The notes beneath the pieces are model-generated. The model was given only the letters and a program-made list of their open reading frames with translations. It made no database searches and was not told the origin of the DNA. DNA of 46,055 nucleotides, from positions 1 to 46,055 of the forward strand of contig JAIKVQ010000155.1 in assembly GCA_024685565.1 (NCBI GenBank), given 5' to 3'. Positions 36,941-45,988 of the stretch are shown here, one piece after another. Position numbers and translations under genes: made by a program. The stretch's first letter is position 1; every line of letters begins with the position of its first letter. Source of the stretch: Bacillota bacterium (GTDB lineage Bacteria > Bacillota > Clostridia > UBA1381).

Positions 36941-37201
36941 TTATCTTTCGCAGGGCTGATTTGCAACTCCGCATGATGTCTTGCAAGCTGACTGGCATGA
37001 TGTCTGGCACTCGCCGCAGCCACCCTCACAGTTTGTCAAATTTCTTGTTGTAAGCGTTACAATCCTTGAACTGTTTTCACAAGGCTGATTTGCAACCCCG
37101 CACGATGTCTTGCAGGCTGACTGGCATGATGTCTGACACTCGCCGCATCCGCCCTCACAGTTTGTCAAATTCCTTGTTATAAGTGTTTTAATTCTGTTCA
37201 T
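36941..37201 (-). CDS. scfA: SCIFF-family ribosomal peptide precursor, tandemly duplicated (two 43-aa units, 14 Cys)
   Basis: MNRIKTLITRNLTNCEGGCGECQTSCQSACKTSCGVANQPCENSSRIVTLTTRNLTNCEGGCGECQTSCQSACKTSCGVANQPCER; AAGGAG RBS; next to maturase. Confidence 0.93.
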   Translation of the reverse strand: MNRIKTLITRNLTNCEGGCGECQTSCQSACKTSCGVANQPCENSSRIVTLTTRNLTNCEGGCGECQTSCQSACKTSCGVANQPCER

Positions 37202-37237
37202 TTTATTATCTCCTTAAAAGCAATTTAGGCTACCGAT

Positions 37238-37266
37238 ATTATATAGTTTTTTCATCTTCTTGTCAA
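37238..37266 (-). promoter_or_regulatory. Consensus sigma-A promoter for the SCIFF precursor
   Basis: Minus strand TTGACA (37266-37261) - 17 bp - TATAAT (37243-37238). Confidence 0.85.
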
Positions 37267-37275
37267 GCAATTTTG

Positions 37276-38649
37276 CTATTTAATGACAAGTATTTCATTA
37301 TCCTTTATATTTCCGCCAAGCTCTATCCCGTTTTCTTTATACTCGTGTAATTTTTCAAGGACTTTACGTGAAATCATTTCGCCGGGTACAATCACAGGCA
37401 CTCCCGGCGGATACGCCCATACATATCCCGCAGAAATTCTGCCCTCTGCCTCCTCCGTTTTGCAAAAAATATTGTCACTTTTTAATGCTTTCCTGAAAGA
37501 TGTTGCACCGTTTTTCCCACACCACGCAAAATTGCGCGGTTTTATACTGACTTTTTCTATTTTATCCGCCTTGCAAAGCGCATTTGCAAGCCTTGTAAGG
37601 CTCTTCTTTGTATCCCCCGCGCCTGTCATACAGATAACATAACCGGAAGCAGTCATTTCAGGCTCGATATTTTCACTCCTCAGCATTTTTGCAAGCTCGG
37701 CTCCGCTTTGATTTTTCGGAAAAATTACAATTTTACTCCTGTCAAAACCGAAAAAACCACTTTCTCCTTTCAACACTTCAATATTTTTAAGCGGCTTTAC
37801 CTTGTCATAAAAAAAGTCAAGACTTTTGTTCCAATTCTTAAAAATATCATCGTTTTCATTTACCGTCTTTATACAGCCGTCTATTGAAGAAAGCAATATA
37901 TATGACGGGCTGCTGGTTTCAAAAACAGAAAGTTTTTCCGAAACCTTATCTTTTTTGACAAGATTTCCCGAAACATAGCAAACCGCTGTCTGCGTAAGAC
38001 TTGGGAGTGTTTTGTGCAGACTTTCTACGCATATGTCTGCGCCAAGGCTCACCGCACTTTCGCAAAATCCGCAAAATCCCAAATGCGCTCCGTGTGCTGC
38101 ATCTACCAAAACAGGGATATTCCTTTTATGCGCCTCCCTGCATATCCCCTCAATATCGCTTATGACTCCCTCATATGTGGGGCTTGTAACTATAACAAGC
38201 TTTGCGTCAGGATTTTCTTCAATTTTTGAGGCAACATCGCAAGGATTTACCGAGCGTGAAATCCCGTACCTATCGCTTATTTCGGGATATACAAAAACTG
38301 GTTCTGCACCTGCAAGCTCAATCCCGTTATAAACCGATTTATGGCAGTTGCGAGCCACTATTACTTTATCATTCTCTTTTAAAACAGCACAAACAGCCGC
38401 AAGTATTCCGCAAGTCGTACCGTTTACAAGGTAGAATGCGGCATCTGCTCCCCGATACTTTGCCGCATTTCCCATTGAATTTTTGAGTATACCTGAGGCA
38501 TTATGCAGATTATCAAACCCGTCGATTTCAGTTATGTCAATATCCGCAAAATCCTTAAGATAAGGGAATTTCTTCCCGTTTCGCTTATGCCCCGGCATAT
38601 GCATAGGAATTTTATTTATTCTTTTCAGCTTTTCAAGTAATGTTTCCAT
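37276..38649 (-). CDS. Orn/Lys/Arg decarboxylase-family PLP enzyme (start corrected to METLLEKLKRINKIPMHMPGHKRN)
   Basis: MHMPGHKRNGKKF, FLVNGTTCGILAA, VDAAHGAHLGF, ESLHKTLPSLTQTA; C-terminal YPPGVPVIVPGE. Confidence 0.9.
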   Translation of the reverse strand: METLLEKLKRINKIPMHMPGHKRNGKKFPYLKDFADIDITEIDGFDNLHNASGILKNSMGNAAKYRGADAAFYLVNGTTCGILAAVCAVLKENDKVIVARNCHKSVYNGIELAGAEPVFVYPEISDRYGISRSVNPCDVASKIEENPDAKLVIVTSPTYEGVISDIEGICREAHKRNIPVLVDAAHGAHLGFCGFCESAVSLGADICVESLHKTLPSLTQTAVCYVSGNLVKKDKVSEKLSVFETSSPSYILLSSIDGCIKTVNENDDIFKNWNKSLDFFYDKVKPLKNIEVLKGESGFFGFDRSKIVIFPKNQSGAELAKMLRSENIEPEMTASGYVICMTGAGDTKKSLTRLANALCKADKIEKVSIKPRNFAWCGKNGATSFRKALKSDNIFCKTEEAEGRISAGYVWAYPPGVPVIVPGEMISRKVLEKLHEYKENGIELGGNIKDNEILVIK

Positions 38650-38666
38650 ATTACCCCGTCCTATTA

Positions 38667-38690
38667 AAAAAACCGCCGTCCTCGGGCGGA
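38667..38690 (-). terminator. Intrinsic terminator downstream of mgtC
   Basis: Minus strand CCGCC-CGAGGAC-GGCGG followed by TTTTTT. Confidence 0.65.
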
Positions 38691-38693
38691 ATT

Positions 38694-39368
38694 TTATATT
38701 GAAAAGTAATGAACGCACTCTGTTCCTCTAAACGCATCAAGAAGGTTGTTGTAATCTATATCGGCATCAATCGATATGTCCATCTCAACCTCGATGAGTC
38801 CCGCTTCCTTTTTTCTGCACTTCATGCCGCCCACGGCTATATTATATTCTGCAAGCATATTATTAAGAAAGTCCATCGCCTCTTGGCTGTCGTCTATTGT
38901 CACTGACAGAATTTCCTCACTTGGCATATGCAGAAATTTATAGTTTTTATGTAAAAATATCTGGCATAAAACAATGATGAGTGTCGAAAATATTCCCACA
39001 AGATAAAGTCCCGAACCTACAGCAAGGCCTACGCCTGCAGTTGCCCATACTCCTGCTGCGGTTGTTAATCCCTTTACCAGATGGCGGTTAAAATAAATCA
39101 TTCCCGCACCCAAAAAACCGACTCCGCTTACAACCTGCGCTGCAATTCTCGCAGGATCTGCACTGTGCAGTCCCGGGAAGTTCTCCAAATCAGCAAATCC
39201 GTATTTTGAAACTATCATCATCAATGCCGACGCAAGCGCAACAATAGTGTGCGTTCTTATTCCTGCACCCTTACCTCTATTTTTCCTCTCATAGCCTATA
39301 ACTGCACCGCATGCGCAAGCAAGTAAAATTCTTAGAAAAAATATCAGCTGTAACATTACAAGCCTCAT
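38694..39368 (-). CDS. MgtC/SapB-family membrane protein
   Basis: GAVIGYERKNRGKGAGIRTHTIVALASALMM, VVSGVGFLGAGMIYF, VKGLTTAAGVWATAGVGLAVG. Confidence 0.9.
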   Translation of the reverse strand: MRLVMLQLIFFLRILLACACGAVIGYERKNRGKGAGIRTHTIVALASALMMIVSKYGFADLENFPGLHSADPARIAAQVVSGVGFLGAGMIYFNRHLVKGLTTAAGVWATAGVGLAVGSGLYLVGIFSTLIIVLCQIFLHKNYKFLHMPSEEILSVTIDDSQEAMDFLNNMLAEYNIAVGGMKCRKKEAGLIEVEMDISIDADIDYNNLLDAFRGTECVHYFSI

Positions 39369-39482
39369 TTTACCGCCTCCAAAATTATCATTTCACCTCA
39401 TCTATTTTACCACAAACCCATACCAGTGTCAAGCAATATGCTTGCCTGTTTTTTTGACGGTTGAAAGACACACAAAAAAACA

Positions 39483-39510
39483 GCGGACCTTGGGAAATCC
39501 CAAGGTCCGC
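39483..39510. terminator. Strong intrinsic terminator after nhaC-family gene
   Basis: GCGGACCTTGGG-AAAT-CCCAAGGTCCGC perfect 12 bp stem; on minus strand followed by TGTTTTTTTG. Confidence 0.92.
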
Positions 39511-39525
39511 CCAAAATCTCATTCT

Positions 39526-41175
39526 TTATGCTGTCTTTTTACCTGTTATAGCTTTTATAACCAGTAATGTAGCAATCATGAGAAGAATTGATACAGGAAG
39601 TACAATCCATATTGTCTGAACAAAGCCTGCAAATATGTAGCTTACAAAGGATACCGCCGCAACCGTCAGCGCATAAGGAAGCTGTGTTGAAACGTGGTTA
39701 ATGTGATTTGACTGTGCGCCAGCAGAAGACATAATAGTGGTATCGGAGATAGGTGAACAATGGTCACCGCAAACAGCACCCGCCATACAAGCAGATATTG
39801 CAACTATTGTTATATCGCCCTTGTCAAAGCCAAATACCGCTATAACAATCGGGATTAAAATTCCGAACGTTCCCCATGAAGTTCCCGTTGCAAAGGACAT
39901 ACCAACCGCAATCAGGAAGATTATTGCAGGAAGCAGGTTCATAAATGATGATGCAGAACCTCTTACAACACCGTCAATAAATTCCTGTGCGCCAAGACTC
40001 ATTGTAATAGTCTTGAGCGTCCATGCACATACCAATATCAAAATCGGTGCAACCATTGCCTTAAAGCCCTCAGGAATACATTCCATACATTCCTTAAAGC
40101 TCATAACTCTTCTGCACATAAAGAAGATAACCGTAAGTATCAAAGTGATGAAAGAGCCGTAAACCAAGCCTACCGACGCATCGGAATTAGAGAATGCTGT
40201 TATAAAGTTTCTGTAACCCTCTTCGCCCTCTGTGAAGAATCCGCCGGAATAAATCATTCCGATTACGCAAGCAATAATAAGTACTATAACAGGAAGAATC
40301 AGGTCGATAACCTTACCTTTTTTATTCTCCTGTCTTTCTTTGATCTCTTCAATCATTTCTTTGCCGCGTGTGAATAAATCACCATTTTCAGCATTCTGCT
40401 CGTGCTTTTTCATCGGGCCGTAATCAAATTTCATAAGAGTTATTGTAATCATCATAACTATCGTCAAAATAGCATAGAAATTGTACGGTATTGCACTTAT
40501 GAACAGCTTAAATCCGTTCATTCCCGAGCCCTCTGCAAATCCGCTTACTGCTGCCGCCCAGGATGAAATAGGAGCGATTATACAAACGGGAGCTGCAGTT
40601 GCGTCAATCAAATACGCAAGTTTTGCACGGGATATTTTCTGCTTGTCTGTAACAGGACGCATAACGCTTCCTACAGTTAAGCAGTTGAAATAGTCGTCAA
40701 TGAATATAAGTACGCCAAGCGCAACCGTTGCAAGCTGTGCGCCCACTTTTGAATGAATTCTCTTTGATGCCCAACGTCCGAAAGCAGCACTTCCGCCCGC
40801 CTTATTCATCATTGCAACCAATATTCCCAGAACCACAAGGAATATCAGAATTCCTACATTATAGGCATCTGCAACACTTGCGATAAACCCATCGTTAAAA
40901 ACATGAACTATTGTCGTTTCAAAATTGAAGTTTGCATAAAGAAGTCCGCCTGCCAAAATACCAATAAACAGCGAGGAATAAACTTCTTTTGTGATAAGCG
41001 CCAAAGCTATTGCGATAATCGGCGGCAAAAGTGACCAAAAAGTGCTGTCAAATCTGCTGACCGCCTGCGCTGCGTCCTCTCCCTCTGCAAAAGCAACTAC
41101 TGCCGTTACTGCCATAAACAAAACAGTAAAAAGTATTAAAAGGGCGCTTTTCTTTTTTGTTTTGAGATTAAACAT
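39526..41175 (-). CDS. NhaC-family Na+/H+ antiporter-like transporter, likely lysine-responsive (candidate lysine transporter)
   Basis: Polytopic, IDDYFNCLTVGSVMRPVTDK, GTSWGTFGILIPIVIAV, CGDHCSPISDTTIMSSAGA; downstream of a lysine riboswitch. Confidence 0.85.
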   Translation of the reverse strand: MFNLKTKKKSALLILFTVLFMAVTAVVAFAEGEDAAQAVSRFDSTFWSLLPPIIAIALALITKEVYSSLFIGILAGGLLYANFNFETTIVHVFNDGFIASVADAYNVGILIFLVVLGILVAMMNKAGGSAAFGRWASKRIHSKVGAQLATVALGVLIFIDDYFNCLTVGSVMRPVTDKQKISRAKLAYLIDATAAPVCIIAPISSWAAAVSGFAEGSGMNGFKLFISAIPYNFYAILTIVMMITITLMKFDYGPMKKHEQNAENGDLFTRGKEMIEEIKERQENKKGKVIDLILPVIVLIIACVIGMIYSGGFFTEGEEGYRNFITAFSNSDASVGLVYGSFITLILTVIFFMCRRVMSFKECMECIPEGFKAMVAPILILVCAWTLKTITMSLGAQEFIDGVVRGSASSFMNLLPAIIFLIAVGMSFATGTSWGTFGILIPIVIAVFGFDKGDITIVAISACMAGAVCGDHCSPISDTTIMSSAGAQSNHINHVSTQLPYALTVAAVSFVSYIFAGFVQTIWIVLPVSILLMIATLLVIKAITGKKTA

Positions 41176-41244
41176 AATCTCCCTCCTCTTAAAAATAAAA
41201 AAATGTGACAGGCTAAAAGCAAATCACAACAAAAAAACATTATG

Positions 41245-41408
41245 CCGCGATAGCTCTCCACCTACGGTGACAGTACGGCACATATTCTGTGCCGTCCCAG
41301 AAAGTACCTTCGGCAAAAGGAACTTTCTTCGGCAGTATTCCCTTTCATTGCTTTATGTATTGCCGTGTAAAAAACAACTACTTATGAATACCGCACCTCT
41401 ATACACGG
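41245..41408 (-). ncRNA. Lysine riboswitch (L-box)
   Basis: Minus strand contains conserved core: CCGTGTATAGAGGTGCGG...AGTAG...GAAAGGGAATACTGCCGAAG...TTTCTGGGACGGCACA...TGTGCCGTACTGTCAC...GTGGAGAGCTATCGCGG, with P1 pairing CCGTG(T)ATAG/CTATCGCGG; T7 tract at 41231-41237. Confidence 0.93.
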
Positions 41409-41423
41409 GGATATGATACCATA

Positions 41424-41476
41424 ACAGCAAAAAAAATGCAACAAAAATATGTTTTTTTTGTGCATTTTTTTACTGT
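41424..41476. terminator. Long A/T-rich terminator hairpin between glgD and the lysine riboswitch
   Basis: ACAG-C-AAAAAAAATGCA-A-CAAAAA...TTTTTTTG-TGCATTTTTTT-A-CTGT. Confidence 0.6.
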
Positions 41477-41501
41477 TTTCTTATAAAACATGTCCAAAAT
41501 A

Positions 41502-42617
41502 TTAAATAACCGTACCTTTTGCGACAGGAAGGGGGTAGCTGTCCTGACCGATAAGGGTCTTATTCGCACTTATCTTTACCATCTTATCAAGTACAACATA
41601 TTCAAGATGTGCATCTTCTTCAACGGTAACTCCCGGCATAAGAACAGAATTTTTGACCACTGCACCTTCTTTTACGGTAACACCGCCTGATAGAACACTG
41701 TTAATTACCGTTCCGTATATATTACAACCGTCAGCTATATATGAATTCTCCACAATTGCTTCTTTCCCGTATTTGGTGGGGGGTAAATCCCTGTTCTTAG
41801 TATATATGGGAAGATTGGAATGCAGCATTTCCTTTTGCATATCAGCATCTAAGAATTTCATATTATTGTTGAAATATGAAACCATACTATCTATCTTGTC
41901 AAAATAACCCTTATGCTCAAATCCGTAAACTCTGAGACCTGACATCTTTTTTGCTATTGCATCCTTTACAAAGTCGTGGTTGCCTTTTGAGGAACATTCA
42001 TCTACAATACTCTCCAAAAGCGCCTTTTCCATAACGAAAACATCTGCACTTGCGCAAGTCCATTTTGGATAATACGGACAGACCTCTATATCTTTTATAC
42101 CCTGCTCTTCGTCAAGCTCCAAAAGCGTAAATCTGGAAAGCTCAGTCTGGTCAACGTTTTTCATATCCTTATATATTATCGTTATATCTGCCTGCTTGTC
42201 TATATGCTCCTTTATTATTTCTCTGAAATCTATGTTATAAATAGCATTTCCAAGCGAAAGAACAACATATGTCTCGCTTGAACGCTTTAAAAACTCCCTT
42301 ATTCCTGTAAGAATATCCAAATCACCGCGTATTTCATAGAAATTTTTATTTGCAAAATTTGGTGGCAAAAGTGTAAGGCCCCTATCTTTTCGATGTAAAT
42401 CCCACGGTGTACCCGATTTAATATGATCCATAAGCGAAGAATAATTTGCCTCGGTTGCAACACCTATATTCTGAATTCCTGCGGTTGCCATATCGGAAAT
42501 GACAAAGTCAATAATCCTATAGCCTCCTGCAATAGGAAGCGCCGACGCACTGCGTACATCTGTAAGCGGAGGTATATTTAAGTTACTTGCTATAATTACT
42601 CCCATTGTGTCTATCAT
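41502..42617 (-). CDS. glgD: Glucose-1-phosphate adenylyltransferase regulatory subunit GlgD
   Basis: GVIIASNLNIPPLTDVRSASALPIAGGYRIIDFVISDMATAGI; divergent GlgC paralogue adjacent to glgC. Confidence 0.93.
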   Translation of the reverse strand: MIDTMGVIIASNLNIPPLTDVRSASALPIAGGYRIIDFVISDMATAGIQNIGVATEANYSSLMDHIKSGTPWDLHRKDRGLTLLPPNFANKNFYEIRGDLDILTGIREFLKRSSETYVVLSLGNAIYNIDFREIIKEHIDKQADITIIYKDMKNVDQTELSRFTLLELDEEQGIKDIEVCPYYPKWTCASADVFVMEKALLESIVDECSSKGNHDFVKDAIAKKMSGLRVYGFEHKGYFDKIDSMVSYFNNNMKFLDADMQKEMLHSNLPIYTKNRDLPPTKYGKEAIVENSYIADGCNIYGTVINSVLSGGVTVKEGAVVKNSVLMPGVTVEEDAHLEYVVLDKMVKISANKTLIGQDSYPLPVAKGTVI

Positions 42618-42631
42618 TTATATCGCCCCCT

Positions 42632-43840
42632 CTACTTTAATTCCACCATAGAGCCTTTTGGAATATCGGCATTTTCCGATACCGTAACTCCGCCCTCTAT
42701 TAAAACCAAACCATGTGTGCACATTCCTGAAATATATTCACTTTCCGCGTCCTCATTCACTCCCAGAACCGCACCGTCTTCTATTACTGCACCTGTACCG
42801 ATAAGCGTTTTCTTTGCGATTACGTTTTTGCCTATTTTGACATCAGGCATAATCACACAATCGCTTATCTTTGAGCCTTCGCCTATTTCCACATTGGAGA
42901 AAACCACCGAATGTGTTACCTTTCCGCAAATTGTACAGCCCTGCGAAACAGTGCTATTTGAAATTTTTGCATTTTTTCCTACATACTGAGGGGCAAGCGC
43001 TGTGTTTCTGGAGTAAATATTCCAGCTTTTATTACTGATTTCAAAATTCGGAGGAAAATCCAATAAATCCATATTTGCCTCCCAAAGGCTATGGATTGTT
43101 CCCACATCCTTCCAGTAGCCTTCAAACCTGTAGCTTACCATCTTTTCCCCGTTTTTAAGCATCTCGGGGATTATATTTTTGCCAAAATCGTTTGAAGATT
43201 CGGGATTGCGTTCATCATCCGTAAGGTATTTCTTCAAAAGCGAATAATTAAAGATATATATGCCCATTGATGCAAGATTGCTTTTCGGATTCTTTGGTTT
43301 TTCTTCAAACTCCACAATATTGCCGTCTGTATCGACATTCATAATACCGAATCGACTTGCCTCCTCCCAAGGAACAGGCATAACTGCGATTGTAACAGCT
43401 GCATTACTGTTTAGATGTGTTTCAAGCATTTTACCGTAATGCATTTTATATATATGGTCGCCTGAAAGAACCAAAACTGTGTTTGGATTGAACCTGTCCA
43501 AAAAACCGAGATTCTGATAAATTGCATTTGCTGTTCCCTTATACCATTCTCCTGTTTTTGCGCTTTGGTACGGAGGCAGAACATATACACCGCCGTGATT
43601 TCTGTTCAAATCCCATGGATTTCCGTTACCGATATAGGTATTGAGGTCAAGGGGCTGATACTGTGTAAGCACGCCCACCGTGTCAATGCCCGAATGGACA
43701 CAGTTTGACAGAGGAAAATCTATAATTCGGTACTTTCCGCCAAACGGTACCGCTGGTTTTGCGACATTTTTGGTGAGCGCGCCGAGTCTGCTGCCCTGAC
43801 CGCCCGCTAAAATCATCGCCACACATTTCTTTGAATTCAT
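42632..43840 (-). CDS. glgC: Glucose-1-phosphate adenylyltransferase
   Basis: [40 protein letters not shown]; left-handed beta-helix C-terminus. Confidence 0.97.
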   Translation of the reverse strand: MNSKKCVAMILAGGQGSRLGALTKNVAKPAVPFGGKYRIIDFPLSNCVHSGIDTVGVLTQYQPLDLNTYIGNGNPWDLNRNHGGVYVLPPYQSAKTGEWYKGTANAIYQNLGFLDRFNPNTVLVLSGDHIYKMHYGKMLETHLNSNAAVTIAVMPVPWEEASRFGIMNVDTDGNIVEFEEKPKNPKSNLASMGIYIFNYSLLKKYLTDDERNPESSNDFGKNIIPEMLKNGEKMVSYRFEGYWKDVGTIHSLWEANMDLLDFPPNFEISNKSWNIYSRNTALAPQYVGKNAKISNSTVSQGCTICGKVTHSVVFSNVEIGEGSKISDCVIMPDVKIGKNVIAKKTLIGTGAVIEDGAVLGVNEDAESEYISGMCTHGLVLIEGGVTVSENADIPKGSMVELK

Positions 43841-43846
43841 TTTAAC

Positions 43847-45751
43847 CTACTTCTCCTTTTTTGTTTTCTTAAGATAAATGGCTGTTAAGCCGGGTAAATC
43901 AATTTTTATTCTGTACTTAGAGTCTTTGCCTCTTTGAACAGATTCCGCTTTATACAGGGACTTTTCTATTTCCGAACCGCCGCCGAAAAATTCCCAGTCG
44001 GAATTTAATACTGTTTCATATTCACCCAAAAGCGGTACCTCTAATGTATAGTCTGCCCTGCGGACAGGCGTGAAATTGGCACATACTATGACTTGCTCGC
44101 CGTCCTTTGAAGTTCTGATATACGACAAAACAGAATTATCCCTGTCCTCTGCATTTATCCATTTAAACCCGTCCCAACTGTTATCAATCTGCCACATCGG
44201 TTCATTTTCAAGATAAAACCTGTTGAGCTGTTTTACATAATTTTGCAGTTTTTTGTGCATTTCTATATCAAGAAGATGCCATTCAAGTCCCTCGTAAAAC
44301 CGCCACTCTATAAACTGCGCTATTTCTCCTCCCATAAACATAAGTTTTTTCCCCGGAAGAGACATATAATATGCTAAAAGCGTACGATAATTTGCAAATT
44401 TCTCCTCATAACTTCCGTACATTTTATCAATAAGCGATTTTTTGCCGTGTACCACCTCATCATGCGAAAGGGGAAGAATGAAGTTCTCGGAATATGCATA
44501 GCACATAACAAAGGTCAAAAGTTCGTGATTGGGTTTTCTGAAATACGGGTCCATAGACATATATCTTAAGGTATCATTCATCCAGCCCATATTCCATTTA
44601 TAATTAAATCCAAGTCCGCCCTTGTCCACATCGCCCGTGACCATGCTCCAGGCGGTTGATTCTTCGGCTATCATCAAAATATTCGGAAAATGTGCAAACA
44701 TAATTTTATTCAAATTGCGCAGGAAATCTATTGCCTCAAGATTTTCATTCCCGCCGTAAATATTTGCTATCCATTCCCCGTCTTTTCTGCTGTAATCACG
44801 GTAGAGCATAGAAGATACAGCATCAACCCTTAGTCCGTCAAAATGATATTCTGAAAGCCAAAAATACGCAGAAGATAAGAGGAAGGATACTACCTCGCTT
44901 TTTGAGTAGTCAAAAACCATAGTCCCCCAGTCTTTATGTTCTCCGAGCCTTGAGTCCGCATACTCATATGTTGCTGTTCCGTCGAACATATAAAGTCCAT
45001 GCAAATCCCTCGGAAAATGTGCGGGAACCCAGTCCATAATTATTCCTATTCCGTTTTTATGACATTCGTTTACGAGATACATAAGTCCCTCAGGATCACC
45101 AAACCGCGAAGTCGCGGAAAAATAGCCCGTCACCTGATACCCCCAGGAGCCGTCGAAAGGATACTCTGTAAGAGGCATAACCTCAATGTGTGTATATCCC
45201 ATTTCCTTTACGTACGGAATAAGCTCGTCCGCCATTTCACGATAGGAAAAAAGAGTTCCGTCAGCATGCATTTTCCAGGAAGCAAGATGCACTTCGTAAA
45301 TATTCATCGGTTTATTGTAAATTGGTGTGTTCTCCCGATTTTTAAGCCACTTAGCGTCTTCCCATAAGAAACCCGGTATGTCTTTTACAACTGATGCAGT
45401 TGCAGGGCGAAGTTCATTATAAAACGAAACAGGGTCCGCTTTTAGTACAGTTTTGCCTGTTTTGTCAGTTATAGCATATTTGTAAAGCATACCCTCTTTG
45501 ATGTCTTCAAAAAAACCGTACCATATTCCTGTCGTTGTAATTTTTTCAAGAGGTTTTGTGCCTTGCCAGCAATCAAAATCACCCGTGAGGCACACGCTTT
45601 GCGCGTTGGGCGCCCATACGGCAAAACGCCAGCCATTATCTATCCTATGGGGACCAAGCATTTGGTATGACTGAAAATTCGTCCCCTCGTTATAAAGATA
45701 CATCTGAAATTCATCAATGCCTGCCCACTGCTGTCTGTTTTTCCCCGACAT
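43847..45751 (-). CDS. glgB: 1,4-alpha-glucan branching enzyme (start corrected to MSGKNRQQWAGIDEF)
   Basis: VHLASWKMHADGTLFSYREMA, DGLRVDAVSSMLYRDYSR, PLSHDEVVHGKKSL; AGGGAGG RBS. Confidence 0.96.
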   Translation of the reverse strand: MSGKNRQQWAGIDEFQMYLYNEGTNFQSYQMLGPHRIDNGWRFAVWAPNAQSVCLTGDFDCWQGTKPLEKITTTGIWYGFFEDIKEGMLYKYAITDKTGKTVLKADPVSFYNELRPATASVVKDIPGFLWEDAKWLKNRENTPIYNKPMNIYEVHLASWKMHADGTLFSYREMADELIPYVKEMGYTHIEVMPLTEYPFDGSWGYQVTGYFSATSRFGDPEGLMYLVNECHKNGIGIIMDWVPAHFPRDLHGLYMFDGTATYEYADSRLGEHKDWGTMVFDYSKSEVVSFLLSSAYFWLSEYHFDGLRVDAVSSMLYRDYSRKDGEWIANIYGGNENLEAIDFLRNLNKIMFAHFPNILMIAEESTAWSMVTGDVDKGGLGFNYKWNMGWMNDTLRYMSMDPYFRKPNHELLTFVMCYAYSENFILPLSHDEVVHGKKSLIDKMYGSYEEKFANYRTLLAYYMSLPGKKLMFMGGEIAQFIEWRFYEGLEWHLLDIEMHKKLQNYVKQLNRFYLENEPMWQIDNSWDGFKWINAEDRDNSVLSYIRTSKDGEQVIVCANFTPVRRADYTLEVPLLGEYETVLNSDWEFFGGGSEIEKSLYKAESVQRGKDSKYRIKIDLPGLTAIYLKKTKKEK

Positions 45752-45788
45752 TACCTGTTTTCCTCCCTGTACTGTATGTAATAGCATT

Positions 45789-45817
45789 ATTATAGCACAT
45801 ATCATTTTGTCAGTAAA
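45789..45817 (-). promoter_or_regulatory. Putative promoter of the glgBCD operon
   Basis: Minus strand TTTACT - 17 bp - TATAAT. Confidence 0.5.
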
Positions 45818-45959
45818 CACTAAAAAAGTAAATTTTTTACATGTATTTTTGTGTATTTTATATATTATATTATATCCCTGTTTTGGACTTTTAATTTAAC
45901 ATCATAGAAGATTAAAAATTTTACAAAGATTACAGTTATGTAAATTTTTAATATTTTCT

Positions 45960-45988
45960 TGACATAAATATTAAAATAAGTTAAAATA
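45960..45988 (+). promoter_or_regulatory. Putative sigma-A promoter reading out of the right window edge
   Basis: TTGACA - 17 bp - TAAAAT in an AT-rich intergenic region. Confidence 0.5.

Noticed and set aside
36941-37201. Possibility that the Cys-rich ORF is a metallothionein or generic repeat protein
   Set aside because: Leader (RIKTL.T), CGECQTSCQSACKTSC core and adjacent SPASM radical SAM maturase fit SCIFF much better.
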